Of a DNA stretch of 64,000 nt, positions 19,107-28,600 are shown in pieces. The DNA comes from Flavobacterium restrictum. Lineage in GTDB: Bacteria > Bacteroidota > Bacteroidia > Flavobacteriales > Flavobacteriaceae. Positions within the stretch are counted from its first letter, which is position 1; each line of letters starts with the position of its first letter. A program made the translations under genes and the position numbers. The stretch is taken from the NCBI RefSeq assembly GCF_007097245.1, contig NZ_VJZT01000012.1:62001-126000 (forward strand), in the 5' to 3' direction. The notes under the pieces are model-generated. The model was given only the letters and a program-made list of their open reading frames with translations. It was not told where the DNA came from and searched no databases.

Positions 19107-19603
19107 GTTTTTGTTTTTATATGTTATTCGTTTTTTTGAATTTTCAAATCAACGTTTGTTTTCCATTTTACAAAGAGCGTAACACTCTTTTTTATTGATT
19201 TCAAACTCAATTTCAACCCTTATGGTTAAAATAACTATATTACTTATGGTTAATTTGACTACAAGTGTAAAACATTTTTTTTAGATTAACAAAATATTAA
19301 GGTTAAAAAATGATTATTAATAATTAATTGTGTTTTAAATAGGTATTTAACAAATGTCAAAAGCGATTTTGCAACACTAACGAGCAAAAGCAATCGCTTT
19401 TATTAGTCTATAAAACAGCCACTTAAGCTATAAATACGAGGAAAGAAGAATACTATTTTTTATTCAAAATATTGACTGTTAAGTATTTATGTTTTTACCA
19501 TGTGTTTTTAAACAATTAGCAGTAAATTCTTTTTTTAAATAACCTGATTTAACACAAGCTTACTATTCGAAATTTGTTTATTTTCGTAAAAATTTATTTT
19601 TTC
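19107..19603. other. Divergent control region between xylB and the NUDIX regulator
   Basis: 497 bases, strongly AT-rich, holding the leaders of both divergent genes. The operator-like palindrome lies at 19242-19266, with a degenerate second copy abutting it at 19218-19241. I do not find a clear TAnnTTTG promoter for either side. The rest shows no coding signal. Confidence 0.7.
19242..19266. promoter_or_regulatory. Putative xylose/xyloglucan operator upstream of xylB
   Basis: A 25-bp imperfect palindrome whose left half is ACTTATGGTTAA and whose right half, read on the other strand, is ACTTGTAGTCAA (9 of 12 positions). A weaker copy abuts it at 19218-19241 and shares TTATGGTTAA. The same 25 bases occur with one change before the GH74 gene (22868-22892), 3.6 kb away, and nowhere else that I noticed. 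It is a strong candidate for the binding site of the NUDIX-type regulator encoded at 19604. Confidence 0.75.
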
Positions 19604-20323
19604 ATGATAAAAAAAAGTACCGATACCGAATCTGTTGTATTAGTAGAGCAATCTGCTATGAATGCCATCACAATTGACTGTGTAATATTTGGTTTTGATA
19701 ACGGAATTCTCGAAGTACTTTTGGTACAACATGCCGAAGGAATAAGCAAAGGAAAATGGGGTTTGCCCGGAGGTTGGATCAAGAAAAAAGAAAGCATTGA
19801 CAATGCCGCCCATCGATTGTTAGGCGAGCTTACTGGATTAGACAATATCTATTTGGAACAACTTAAGGCTTTTGGAGCACCTGATCGTTTCCCGTTAAGA
19901 AGGGTTATCACCATTGGCTATTATGCCTTAATTAAAAGAGAAGATTACAATGTAAAAGCAGGTTTTACGGCGGCTGATGCCAAATGGTATCGTATCAATG
20001 AAATTCCAAATTTAATTTACGACCACAACGAAATCCTAGATTACAGCTTGAAACACCTGCGAAACCGAGTACGACAAGCACCCATAGGTTTCAATCTTTT
20101 GCCTGAAAAATTCACGTTGTTGCAATTAATGCATTTGTACGAAGAAATATTGGGTGTTGAAATGGACAAATCCAATTTTAGAAGAAAAATTTTGCACATG
20201 AAACTATTACTCGCTTTGGACGAAAAGCAGCAAGATGTTTCGCATAGAGCGGCACAATTGTATAAATTTGATTCGGAGATTTACACCAAACTCACTCAAA
20301 AAGGATTTAATTTTGAGTTTTAA
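19604..20323 (+). CDS. NUDIX-domain transcriptional regulator (NrtR/AraR/XylR type)
   Basis: The start is set at the ATG at 19604 (239 residues); the frame extends to a TTG at 19574 but that adds a poor hydrophobic tail. An N-terminal NUDIX domain (about 20-150) is followed by a winged-helix DNA-binding domain (about 155-235, FTLLQLMHLYEEIL). The NUDIX box GGWIKKKESIDNAAHRLLGE lacks the catalytic REUxEE glutamates, as expected for a sensor and not a hydrolase. Members of this family in Bacteroidota sense sugars such as arabinose or xylose. Divergent from xylB and near the shared operator, it most likely controls the xylose/xyloglucan genes. It has a clear paralogue at 55958. Confidence 0.88.
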   Translation: MIKKSTDTESVVLVEQSAMNAITIDCVIFGFDNGILEVLLVQHAEGISKGKWGLPGGWIKKKESIDNAAHRLLGELTGLDNIYLEQLKAFGAPDRFPLRRVITIGYYALIKREDYNVKAGFTAADAKWYRINEIPNLIYDHNEILDYSLKHLRNRVRQAPIGFNLLPEKFTLLQLMHLYEEILGVEMDKSNFRRKILHMKLLLALDEKQQDVSHRAAQLYKFDSEIYTKLTQKGFNFEF

Positions 20324-20333
20324 AAAACCGCAT

Positions 20334-20373
20334 AAAAAAACCGAGAAACCTAAAAAAGTTCTCGGTTTTTTTT
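20334..20373. terminator. Bidirectional intrinsic terminator
   Basis: AACCGAGAA (20339-20347) pairs with TTCTCGGTT (20359-20367), preceded by an A-run and followed by eight or more T. It sits between the convergent NUDIX regulator and GH74 genes and can stop transcription in both directions. Confidence 0.9.
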
Positions 20374-20401
20374 ATGACTATGAATGCGTTTCTAAAAAAC
20401 G

Positions 20402-22825
20402 TTACTGTTTTAAAACCTTCACAACGCCATATTTACCATCGCTCGTTTTTACTTTCAAAACAAGAATTCCATTTGGGGCTTTATTCAGCAATACCATTAC
20501 AGTCGTATTGGTTACGTTGTATATTTCCTGATTCAATAGTTTTCCTAGTACATCATAAATTCCAACCGTTACAAAGGAATCATTTATACCCTCTGGTAAT
20601 TGAACCTGAATATAATCTTGTTTGGCAGGATTAGGATATGCTGCAATTGTCATTCGCTTTTTACTATTTTCGATATTGGGTAATCCAAGTATAGCACCGC
20701 TATCGCCATATACAATTCCTCTCCCCACGGTACTCATATAAACCCTCCCAAAGGTATTCATATCACCAACAACAAATTGTCCGTTCCCAATTCCGCCATA
20801 TTCATGCGCATCATCATTAACTCGCAACCAATTTACCCCTTGATCAATGGAACGAAAAACGCCACTCACACCACTTACAGTTCCCCAAATATAAACCGTT
20901 GGGTAGGATGCACCCGGTGCTGCAGCTCCTATTCCTACAGCCGTTGCCGCAGTAACAGTAGCAGAAGGAACGGTAAACGTAACACCACCATCAATAGAAC
21001 GTTTTAATCCGCTACCATTCATCGCAATCCAAAGATGTCCTGCATTTCCGGGTACGGCACGCATGATTTTTGAACCCCAAGCTCCTGCATTTCCTACTGA
21101 TGTAAAATTTGTTCCTCCGTTAGTACTCGCCAGTACATCCCCAGTGGTATTGTTATAAGCATAAAATTTATTAACAGTCACCTGATCAGATACTGGAACG
21201 GCATCCGTGATGGTCAAACCATTACAAGTTGTCCACGCATTTCCATTACTAATACTTCTATAGGTAACACTTGAATTTGCTGGGCAATGTAGTATTTTGG
21301 CACCATCAGCAGATAAGGCAACTCTACCGCTTTTTCCCATTAAGGCTCCTGCGGTTACTGTCCAGGTTGCGCCTTGGTCTAAAGAATAATACATTTTATC
21401 TCCTAGTCGTACCACTTTATTGGTATTGGCTGCGGCATAAGTAATACTTGTAGACGTTCCCATAGCGGGTGCATGTTGCGGTGCAAAAGCAGTAACATCA
21501 GTATGCTTAAAGCCATCATAATCCCCTATAACACTCATAACTGGCCCGCTTGGAATGCTGATAAGATCTAGCGGAACGGTTTCCTCTAAACCAATTGCGT
21601 CAAATTTCCAAGTGGTTTTGGCGGCATCAACATTCGTACAAGTGAAAATTCCGTTTCCTGATACCACACTGGCTTGAGTAGTATCAAAAGGGTTGAATTT
21701 AATATCGCCAGCCCAGTGCATAGAGGCTGCAGCTCCCGAAATCCAAGTACACCCATTGTCATTCATTGTTATTCCTGATGTTCCTACTAAATCCCGCCAA
21801 GTAGCCCCTCCATCAGTACTTAAAAAAAAGCGATCTCCATAAACTCCAGATCCGCCACTAGGTGTGTATTGCAGTAAATACGTATTTATTGTAGATGCAA
21901 GCAACCGTTGAGGATTTGCAGGATCTACATCAATTCCCCCAAATGGTTTTGCAAAACCGCTTGGTGTAATATTAGTCAAAACCCCTGCCTTTGATAGTTT
22001 CCAGATTTGTCCATCAGCCGAATTCCATGGGCCTTCTTTATCGGCATACGTTACTACTAATGTCCCATTTGAATCTAATACGGCGCGCTGTGGCATGTAC
22101 GTTGTTGTGGCTCCTGCAACGGCTGTCCAAGTAGTTCCTCCATCCGTACTTTTATACAAATTAGCCGCTCCAGTTCTAGAAACCCCAGCATATAGCGTTT
22201 GTGTATTTCCTCCTGATGCAGTTGAAGGATCAAATTCTACGAAACAAATTCCGTTATCATTAGTTGTTGTAGTAACTGGCAATCCTGATACACTTGTCCA
22301 CGTTGCTCCAGCATCGGTACTCTTAAACAATCCGTTGCGTCGAGTCCCACAAAAAAGAATAGTAGAATTATTAGGATCTACAACCAAACGTTCCCCATTT
22401 GAGCGTCCCATACCATTTCCGTGTGCTTTAAATTGCGAAGTCACGATTGTTTCGGTAAAGGTATTCCCTCTATCGGTTGATTTTAGTATTGCCGTTTTGC
22501 CACTATTAAAATAATCTGTACCCGCTAACAAATAGACTACGTTGTTGTTTTGCGGATCAATAGCAATTGCTTCGACACCCATATAACCCACTTGATCAGT
22601 ACTTACCCAATCCAATAATGACACCCATCTTGCTGTACTCACATCCCATCTATAAGCGCCACCCACATCGGTACGGGCGTATTTTAGATTGGCTTCGGTC
22701 TTGCTAGTAACGATTCCTGTCACAAAACCACCACCACCAATTTGCACATTTTTCCATGCAGTTTGTGCCCCACTCGTCAAGGAACACAATACGATTAAAA
22801 ACAATAAGGAATACTTTTTCATCAT
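20402..22825 (-). CDS. GH74 endo-xyloglucanase with T9SS type A sorting domain
   Basis: 807 residues. Signal peptide 1-20, then WKNVQIGGGGFVTGI and YARTDVGGAYRW (general base Asp near residue 53), the opening of a GH74 double seven-bladed propeller; many BNR-type SxDxGxTW repeats follow (for example STDGGTTWTAV, SIDGGVTF). GDYDGFKHTD probably holds the second catalytic Asp. The last 75 residues (AAYPNPAKQDYIQV to VVKVLKQ) are a T9SS type A sorting domain, so the enzyme is secreted or surface-attached. It would cut the xyloglucan backbone outside the cell to make oligosaccharides for the SusC/D pair. It has its own copy of the operator at 22868. Confidence 0.94.
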   Translation of the reverse strand: MMKKYSLLFLIVLCSLTSGAQTAWKNVQIGGGGFVTGIVTSKTEANLKYARTDVGGAYRWDVSTARWVSLLDWVSTDQVGYMGVEAIAIDPQNNNVVYLLAGTDYFNSGKTAILKSTDRGNTFTETIVTSQFKAHGNGMGRSNGERLVVDPNNSTILFCGTRRNGLFKSTDAGATWTSVSGLPVTTTTNDNGICFVEFDPSTASGGNTQTLYAGVSRTGAANLYKSTDGGTTWTAVAGATTTYMPQRAVLDSNGTLVVTYADKEGPWNSADGQIWKLSKAGVLTNITPSGFAKPFGGIDVDPANPQRLLASTINTYLLQYTPSGGSGVYGDRFFLSTDGGATWRDLVGTSGITMNDNGCTWISGAAASMHWAGDIKFNPFDTTQASVVSGNGIFTCTNVDAAKTTWKFDAIGLEETVPLDLISIPSGPVMSVIGDYDGFKHTDVTAFAPQHAPAMGTSTSITYAAANTNKVVRLGDKMYYSLDQGATWTVTAGALMGKSGRVALSADGAKILHCPANSSVTYRSISNGNAWTTCNGLTITDAVPVSDQVTVNKFYAYNNTTGDVLASTNGGTNFTSVGNAGAWGSKIMRAVPGNAGHLWIAMNGSGLKRSIDGGVTFTVPSATVTAATAVGIGAAAPGASYPTVYIWGTVSGVSGVFRSIDQGVNWLRVNDDAHEYGGIGNGQFVVGDMNTFGRVYMSTVGRGIVYGDSGAILGLPNIENSKKRMTIAAYPNPAKQDYIQVQLPEGINDSFVTVGIYDVLGKLLNQEIYNVTNTTVMVLLNKAPNGILVLKVKTSDGKYGVVKVLKQ

Positions 22826-22867
22826 TTTACTATTTGTCTAAAATTTAAAAAACCAATAGAATTATAT

Positions 22868-22892
22868 TCTTATGGTTAATTTGACTACAAGT
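22868..22892. promoter_or_regulatory. Putative xyloglucan operator upstream of GH74
   Basis: Identical to the 25-bp element at 19242-19266 in 24 of 25 positions (only the first base differs), including the half-sites CTTATGGTTAA and GACTACAAGT. It lies 43 bases upstream of the GH74 start, so the endo-xyloglucanase appears to be in the same regulon as the xyl/SusCD operon despite being a separate transcript. Confidence 0.75.
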
Positions 22893-23152
22893 ATAGCTAT
22901 TATTTTTAAATTGGCAATAATTAATCCCTAAAATTTCATAATTATCAATCCATTGGGAGAATAGTACCAAATTCTAATGAACTGCATTTAATCCTTTTTT
23001 CAAATGGAATTAACTGTAAAGAAAATACTAATTTAAAAGGATATAATTCTTAAAATTGACGTGCCAAGGAATGCCTTATAGCCATACTGACTAACTTATC
23101 AACAGTCACAAAAATTAACTTTCGTTACCCAAAAGCATCCGCCACTATTCCG

Positions 23153-23160
23153 TAATTTTG
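23153..23160 (+). promoter_or_regulatory. Candidate -7 promoter element of umuC
   Basis: TAATTTTG matches the Bacteroidota consensus TAnnTTTG and ends four bases before the ATG at 23165. If used, transcription would begin at or within a few bases of the start codon, giving a leaderless or nearly leaderless message. No obvious -33 TTG at ideal spacing. Confidence 0.4.
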
Positions 23161-23164
23161 TGGC

Positions 23165-24430
23165 ATGTATGCTTTAGTTGATTGTAATAATTTCTATGCT
23201 TCCTGCGAACGTGTTTTTCAACCGAAATTCAACGGGAAACCGGTTGCAATATTATCCAATAATGATGGCTGTGTTATTTCGAGAAGCAACGAGGCCAAAG
23301 CCGTTGGAATTCCCATGGGTGCTCCCGCATTTCAAATCAAAGATTTAGTCAAAGAAAAAAACGTTCAGCTTTTTTCGTCAAATTACGCCCTTTATGGGGA
23401 TTTGAGTAATCGGGTAATGGCAATTTTAGGACAATTTACCCCTAATGTTGAAATCTACAGTATTGATGAAGCTTTTCTGAATTTTGATGGTTTGAACATT
23501 TTGGACTATCATGATTATGGACTTCAAATGAAAAATAGGATTCAAAAATGGGTGGGTATTCCCGTTTGCATTGGCTTTGCCGAAACCAAAGTATTGTCAA
23601 AAGTAGCGAATAAAATTGCCAAAAAATTTCAGGACAGAACCAAAGGCGTCTATGTCATTGACAGCGAAGAAAAGCGGATCAAAGCCTTAAAATGGACCAA
23701 GATTGAAGATGTTTGGGGCATAGGTCATCGCACACTTAAAAAAGTCAAACTTCGCCATATCCATACGGCATTCGACTTTATACAACCGCAACACGAAGCT
23801 TGGATTAAGAAAGAAATGGGCGTTGTGGGGCTTCGTTTAAAATACGAATTGGAAGGAAAATCGGTTTTGAATCTAGAACCCATTCCTGAACAAAAAAAGA
23901 GCATTGCTACCACTAGAAGTTTCCCCAAACAAATAGCCGAATATGATTTACTACGGGAACGAGTGACTACTTTTGCAGCCGTTTGTGCCGAAAAACTGCG
24001 CAAGCAACATTCCTGCTGTCATACTATTATTGTCATGCTGGTCATCGATAAACATTCAGTCGCAACATCTAAATATTATTTTAATATGGCGGTAACGCTG
24101 CCCTTTGCAACGAATTCGACGTTGACCATCTCGAATACCGCAGTCGAAATGCTAAAAAAATTACACAAAGGCAATGAGGGAATCAAGTTCAAAAAAGCAG
24201 GCGTTATTGTAACCGAATTAGTTAACGAAAACCAAAAACAATTCCAATTATTTGATGAAGAAAACCCCAAACATTTGGCTTTAATGAAAGCAATGGACAA
24301 ATTGAATCACAAAATTGGCAGTACCAAAGTAAAACTTGCCTCCCAAAATTTGAGTCTGACGTGGAATATGAATCAAAAGCATTTATCCCCCAAATACACT
24401 ACTAATTTCAAAGAGATATTAGAAATATAA
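23165..24430 (+). CDS. umuC: Y-family DNA polymerase (UmuC-like, Pol V catalytic subunit)
   Basis: 421 residues, full length for UmuC. The palm has MYALVDCNNFYASCERVF with the first metal Asp at residue 6, and EIYSIDEAF with Asp101/Glu102 completing the catalytic triad. The helix-hairpin-helix region follows (WGIGHRTLKKVKL), then the little-finger domain and a UmuC-type C-terminus. It performs error-prone translesion synthesis after DNA damage, normally with a UmuD partner. The only UmuD-like gene in the window is 14 kb downstream at 38387, an unusual separation since the two are commonly adjacent with umuD first. Confidence 0.95.
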   Translation: MYALVDCNNFYASCERVFQPKFNGKPVAILSNNDGCVISRSNEAKAVGIPMGAPAFQIKDLVKEKNVQLFSSNYALYGDLSNRVMAILGQFTPNVEIYSIDEAFLNFDGLNILDYHDYGLQMKNRIQKWVGIPVCIGFAETKVLSKVANKIAKKFQDRTKGVYVIDSEEKRIKALKWTKIEDVWGIGHRTLKKVKLRHIHTAFDFIQPQHEAWIKKEMGVVGLRLKYELEGKSVLNLEPIPEQKKSIATTRSFPKQIAEYDLLRERVTTFAAVCAEKLRKQHSCCHTIIVMLVIDKHSVATSKYYFNMAVTLPFATNSTLTISNTAVEMLKKLHKGNEGIKFKKAGVIVTELVNENQKQFQLFDEENPKHLALMKAMDKLNHKIGSTKVKLASQNLSLTWNMNQKHLSPKYTTNFKEILEI

Positions 24431-24484
24431 CAAAGGGCGTTCACTTATTATGTATTGCAATGTTAGGATTCAAATTAATTCATT

Positions 24485-24517
24485 TTGTTTTTAAAAAAGA
24501 ATAAAAAACTAGCTTAA
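24485..24517 (+). pseudogene. Eleven-codon remnant of a small membrane-protein gene 3' end
   Basis: In frame it reads LFLKKNKKLA and stop, matching the end of the 68-residue protein at 37613-37819 (FRKNRKLA and stop) both in residues and in DNA, and the bases after the stop (AATCAAACCGCAAGGACG) also match. Upstream of this the frame is broken by a stop. It is either a decayed copy of that gene or a duplicated boundary of the accessory block. Confidence 0.6.
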
Positions 24518-24645
24518 TAAATCAAACCGCAAGGACGTAAAGGCACAAAACTTTGCGTACTTTGCGGTTTTTCATTTGCGCCTTTGCAGTAAAAAACCCT
24601 CAAAAATACAAGGTTTTGTGCACTTTGCGGTAAAAACAATAACCA
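24518..24645. repeat. CTTTGCGG-type intergenic repeat, left copy
   Basis: About two units with AAACTTTGCGTACTTTGCGG and TTGCGCCTTTGCAGTAAAAA motifs, arranged as partially inverse segments. The same family forms the longer array at 37820-38290, on the other side of the giant-protein gene. No coding role. Confidence 0.75.
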
Positions 24646-24788
24646 AAAAGATATAATAATAAAGGTGTTCGCTTATAGTAAGCGTCATTTTTTGTTTTTA
24701 ACACTAACAAATTGTACATTTGAATCATTATAAAACTTCTGATAATGAGCTAATTGTCTTATTAAATAGCTAAATACCAAATAAAAAA

Positions 24789-25415
24789 TTGATTAGTAAC
24801 AACCAACAACATAGCACTCCCGAAGAAGCTGCTACTCTTTTGTATGTTTTTAATAGTGTTTATCCAATTAATGAAGCCGCACGAACTTTTTTAACAGAAA
24901 ACACCTACCCAATACAAGTACGCAAAGGCAAGAAACTGCATAAATCAGGCGAAATTTGCGATATGATTTATTTTGTAAACAAAGGAGCAGTTCGGGGATA
25001 TGTTAAAGAGGGAAAAAAAGACATTACCACCTGGATAACAGTCGAAAATGAGTTGGTTGCCTCCATTCATAGTTTTGTACTACAAATACCAAGTTTTGAA
25101 AACATGGAAGCCATAGAGGATTCGGAACTGCTTGGGATGAGCCACTCGGATTTACATCGCTTGTATGATATAGAGCCTGAAACCAACATTATGGCGCGAC
25201 GCATTTACGAAAAATATTATGCCGATGCCGAAATTAGAGCCTTAATTGCTCGGTTGAGCAAGGCTGAAAAAAAATACGAATATTTCCTAAAAACGTACCA
25301 ACACCTTTCCACTCGAATTCCGCTTACCTATATTGCCTCTTTTTTGGGAATCAACCTCGAAACTTTAAGTCGGGTTCGAGGGCAAATTCGCAACCATTCT
25401 GAAAATAAAGTTTGA
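24789..25415 (+). CDS. Crp/Fnr-family transcriptional regulator
   Basis: 208 residues from a TTG start; no ATG exists near the conserved beginning, so a non-ATG start is likely. Residues about 35-125 form a cyclic-nucleotide-binding-like jelly roll (RKGKKLHKSGEICDMIYFVNKGAVRGY) and about 150-205 a winged helix-turn-helix (IPLTYIASFLGINLETLSRVRGQ). The sensor domain lacks the usual cAMP-binding arginine motif as far as I can judge, as in many flavobacterial Crp-like proteins. It lies 195 bases upstream of and in the same direction as the giant surface-protein gene, so it may regulate it; that is an inference from position only. Confidence 0.85.
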   Translation: MISNNQQHSTPEEAATLLYVFNSVYPINEAARTFLTENTYPIQVRKGKKLHKSGEICDMIYFVNKGAVRGYVKEGKKDITTWITVENELVASIHSFVLQIPSFENMEAIEDSELLGMSHSDLHRLYDIEPETNIMARRIYEKYYADAEIRALIARLSKAEKKYEYFLKTYQHLSTRIPLTYIASFLGINLETLSRVRGQIRNHSENKV

Positions 25416-25561
25416 CAATTGTCAAATAATGATTGATTGAAAATTTAGTTATTTTAAAAAAAACAACATAAAAAACTAAAAATCAATTAGTTATATTTTT
25501 TTATTTTTTTCAATTGGCTTTTGTATTTTGAAACTTTCCGTTTTGCTAATAATTTTAAAGC

Positions 25562-25605
25562 TAATTTTGAAGTATAAATTCTTTGGTATAATACCTCAAA
25601 ATTAG
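25562..25605 (+). promoter_or_regulatory. Promoter element and leader hairpin before the giant gene
   Basis: TAATTTTG (25562-25569) matches the Bacteroidota -7 element, with TTG at 25543-25545 sixteen bases upstream. The same bases form the left arm of an inverted repeat CTAATTTTGA (25561-25570) and TCAAAATTAG (25596-25605), ten exact pairs around 25 bases, ending five bases before the ATG at 25611. It could be an operator for a dimeric regulator or a leader hairpin that covers the ribosome-binding region. Confidence 0.5.
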
Positions 25606-25610
25606 TTATT

Positions 25611-28600
25611 ATGAAACATTTTTACGCCCTTCTATTCACGCTTTTTATTTGTTCTATTTCCTATTCGCAACTGGGTGCCGCACTCGATTTTGATGGTGTA
25701 AATGATTATGTTGTTTTAGATACTCCACCATCCATTAGCGGTTCGTTTACAGTCGAAGCTTGGGTAAATCCGACTAATACTTACAAAACAATGCACATTG
25801 TGAGTACTCGAGATGCTGGAGAATATTCGTTTGATATACAACTGAAAGCAGGCAATACCATCCACGCCGACATAGGCAACGGAAGCTCTTGGCTTACCAC
25901 CGCCGCCGATGCTAGCTATAATTATACTGCTGGTACTTGGTTTCATCTGGCTTATGTAGTTACGCCAATTGGTTATACTATTTATGCAAATGGCAACCCC
26001 ATTGGTACAGGAACTTTCTCGGGAACACCTTTGCTGATGAATGGCACTCATAAATTAGCATTGGGCAAAAACGCCTCCGAACCCACTCTTTATGAAGGCA
26101 AAATAGATGAGGTACGGATTTGGAACAGAGCCTTGCAAAAATGCGAAATCTTGAATAATCTGAACAATGAACTGGCATCGGGGCAAACGGGTTTGTCTGT
26201 TTATTATACATTCAATCAAGGTTTTGCAGCGTCAAATAATTCAGGTGTAACAATCCTAACCGATTCTAGTGGCAACAATTACAATGCTTCATTAGAAAAT
26301 TTTAGTTTAGGGACAGGAGCTTTTGGTTCTGGATCTAGCACCTCTAATTGGGTTTCATCTGGGGGTGTTGCATCAGGCAATACAACTCCAGCTTATGTTC
26401 CGTTGGTAGTGTCAAGTCCACAAAATTTGCCGTTAGGGGCAACGGTGGCAAACCTAACCGCCACCGGAACCGCCATAAAATGGTATTCGGCAGCAACAGC
26501 AGGAACGCCTTTGGCAACAACCGCAATTTTGGCAACCGCCACCTATTATGTTACGCAAACCAAGGCGAGTTGCGAAAGCGATAGAACCCCAGTAAGTGTT
26601 ATAATTCCGCCAGTGATCACTCCTGTTATTACCACATTCAGTCCTATTTCGGGCGTTGTCGGAGCTACTGTAACCCTTACAGGAATCAACTTTAATACTA
26701 CTACCGCAAACAATAGCGTGTTTTTTGGAGCTACAAAAGCTACAGTTACTGCTGCAACCGCAACAAGTTTAACGGTAACGGTGCCTTCGGGTGCAACATA
26801 CTCACCTATTGCGGTTTTGAATACCGGAACGGCATTGGCTTGTTATAGTGTAAGCAATTTTACTCCTGTATATACTCCTTCAAAAACAGGTATAACGGTG
26901 AGTGATTTTTCTGTCAAGACAGATTTCACAACGAGTTATCATCCTAATTCTGTAGCCATTGGCGATTTGGATGGCGATGGAAAGCCCGATTTGGTAGTAG
27001 CCAATTCCGAAGGAAATACCATTTCAATATTTCGTAATACAACAACAAGCGGTAGTGTGAGTTCAGGCAGTTTTGACACCAAAGTCGATTTTGCCACAGC
27101 TTCCTATCCACTTTCTATACGTATTGGCGATTTGAATGGCGATGGCAAACCCGAATTAGTGGTTACAAATCAAGAGAGTAATACGGTTTCCGTTTTTCGC
27201 AATACAACAACAACGGGAGCAATTACCACAAGTAGCTTTGATGCCAAAGTGGATTTTGCAACAGGATCTGGACTTGCCTTCGCTGCCATTGGCGATTTGG
27301 ATGGCGATGGCAAGCCCGAAATAGTGGTGGCTAATAATTTGAGCAATAGCATTTCCGTATTTCGGAATACCACCACAAGCAATGCAGCCATTACCACAGC
27401 TAGTTTTGCCAGCAAAGTCGATTTTCCGGTGGCTAGCTTTCCTTATACAGTTGCCATTGCCGATTTGGATGGAGATGGCAAAGCAGATATTGCCGTTTCG
27501 GGTGTCGATAGCGTTTCGGTATTGCGCAATACACCAACCATTGGCACTATTACAGCCAATAGTTTTGAACCCAGAGTCGATTATTTTGATTCCAATTTAC
27601 AATCACAATCCATAGCTATTGGCGATTTGGATGCCGATGGAAAGTCAGATATAGTGGCAACAAGTCTATACGGAAATGTTTTTGTATATCGCAATACCGC
27701 CACCGCAGGCACAATTACCGCCAGCAGTTTTGCTCCCAAAGTTACCTTTGCAACGACTTACAATACTTGGTCGGTTGCTATTGGCGATTTGGATGCCGAT
27801 GGAAAACCCGATTTGGCCCTAGCCAATGCCGATGGTTTTGTTTCTGTATTGCGTAATACAACTACAACTGGGGATATCACTTCAAGCAGTTTTGCTTCCA
27901 AAGTCGATTTTGCAATAGGTATTAACGCTCATTCCGTTGCCATTGCCGATTTGGATGCCGATGGAAAACCCGATTTGGCTGCAGTAAGTGCCAGCAAAAA
28001 TACCGTTTCGGTGTTTCGGAATACCTCTAATAACAATAATTTAAGTGGTTTAACAACAAGTGCAGGTACCTTAAATCCTAATTTTGACGCTACAACTACC
28101 GCCTATACTATAAACGTATCCAATGCAACCAGCACCATAACCGTTACGCCAACCAAAGCCGATGCCAATGCCAACATTCTTGTAAATGGGGCCGCAGTTA
28201 ACAGTGGTACAGCATCGGGAGCTATTAATTTAAGTGTGGGTAGCAACACCATTACCATTGCGATTACGGCTCAAAATGCCATTACAAAATGGCACACGCT
28301 AACGATAAAGAGAGCCGCTCTTTTGAACAATATTGGTTTAACAAACACCACGCCTGCCGCAACGGCCTATTCGCTTCGTAAGCTATCAAGCACCTATACT
28401 GGCAAAGCAATACAAGTGCGTAGAAGCTCCGACAATACTGTGCAGGACATTGGTTTTGATGCAAATGGTGGTCTGGATACCGCTACTCTAACAACATTTG
28501 TAGGCAGTTCGAGTGGGTATGTAGCCAAATGGTACGACCAAAGTGTCAATGGAAACGAGGCAACTCAAACCAATACCGCCTTGCAACCTCGAATTGTAAA

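Larger units (their letters stand above)
22826..23164. other. Divergent region between GH74 and umuC
   Basis: 339 bases with the operator-like palindrome (22868-22892) serving GH74 and a TAnnTTTG match (23153-23160) just before umuC. No other gene or RNA signal is visible. Confidence 0.7.
24431..24788. other. Intergenic region with repeat and gene 3' remnant
   Basis: 358 bases. It contains a short in-frame copy of the 3' end of the small membrane-protein gene (24485-24517) followed by about 130 bases of the ACTTTGCGG-type repeat (24518-24645) that also forms the array at 37820-38290. The leader of the Crp/Fnr-type gene occupies the last 100 bases. No complete gene. Confidence 0.7.

Noticed and set aside
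19574..19603. TTG start for the NUDIX regulator
   Set aside because: The extension MFIFVKIYFF is unlike the family; the ATG at 19604 is the natural start.
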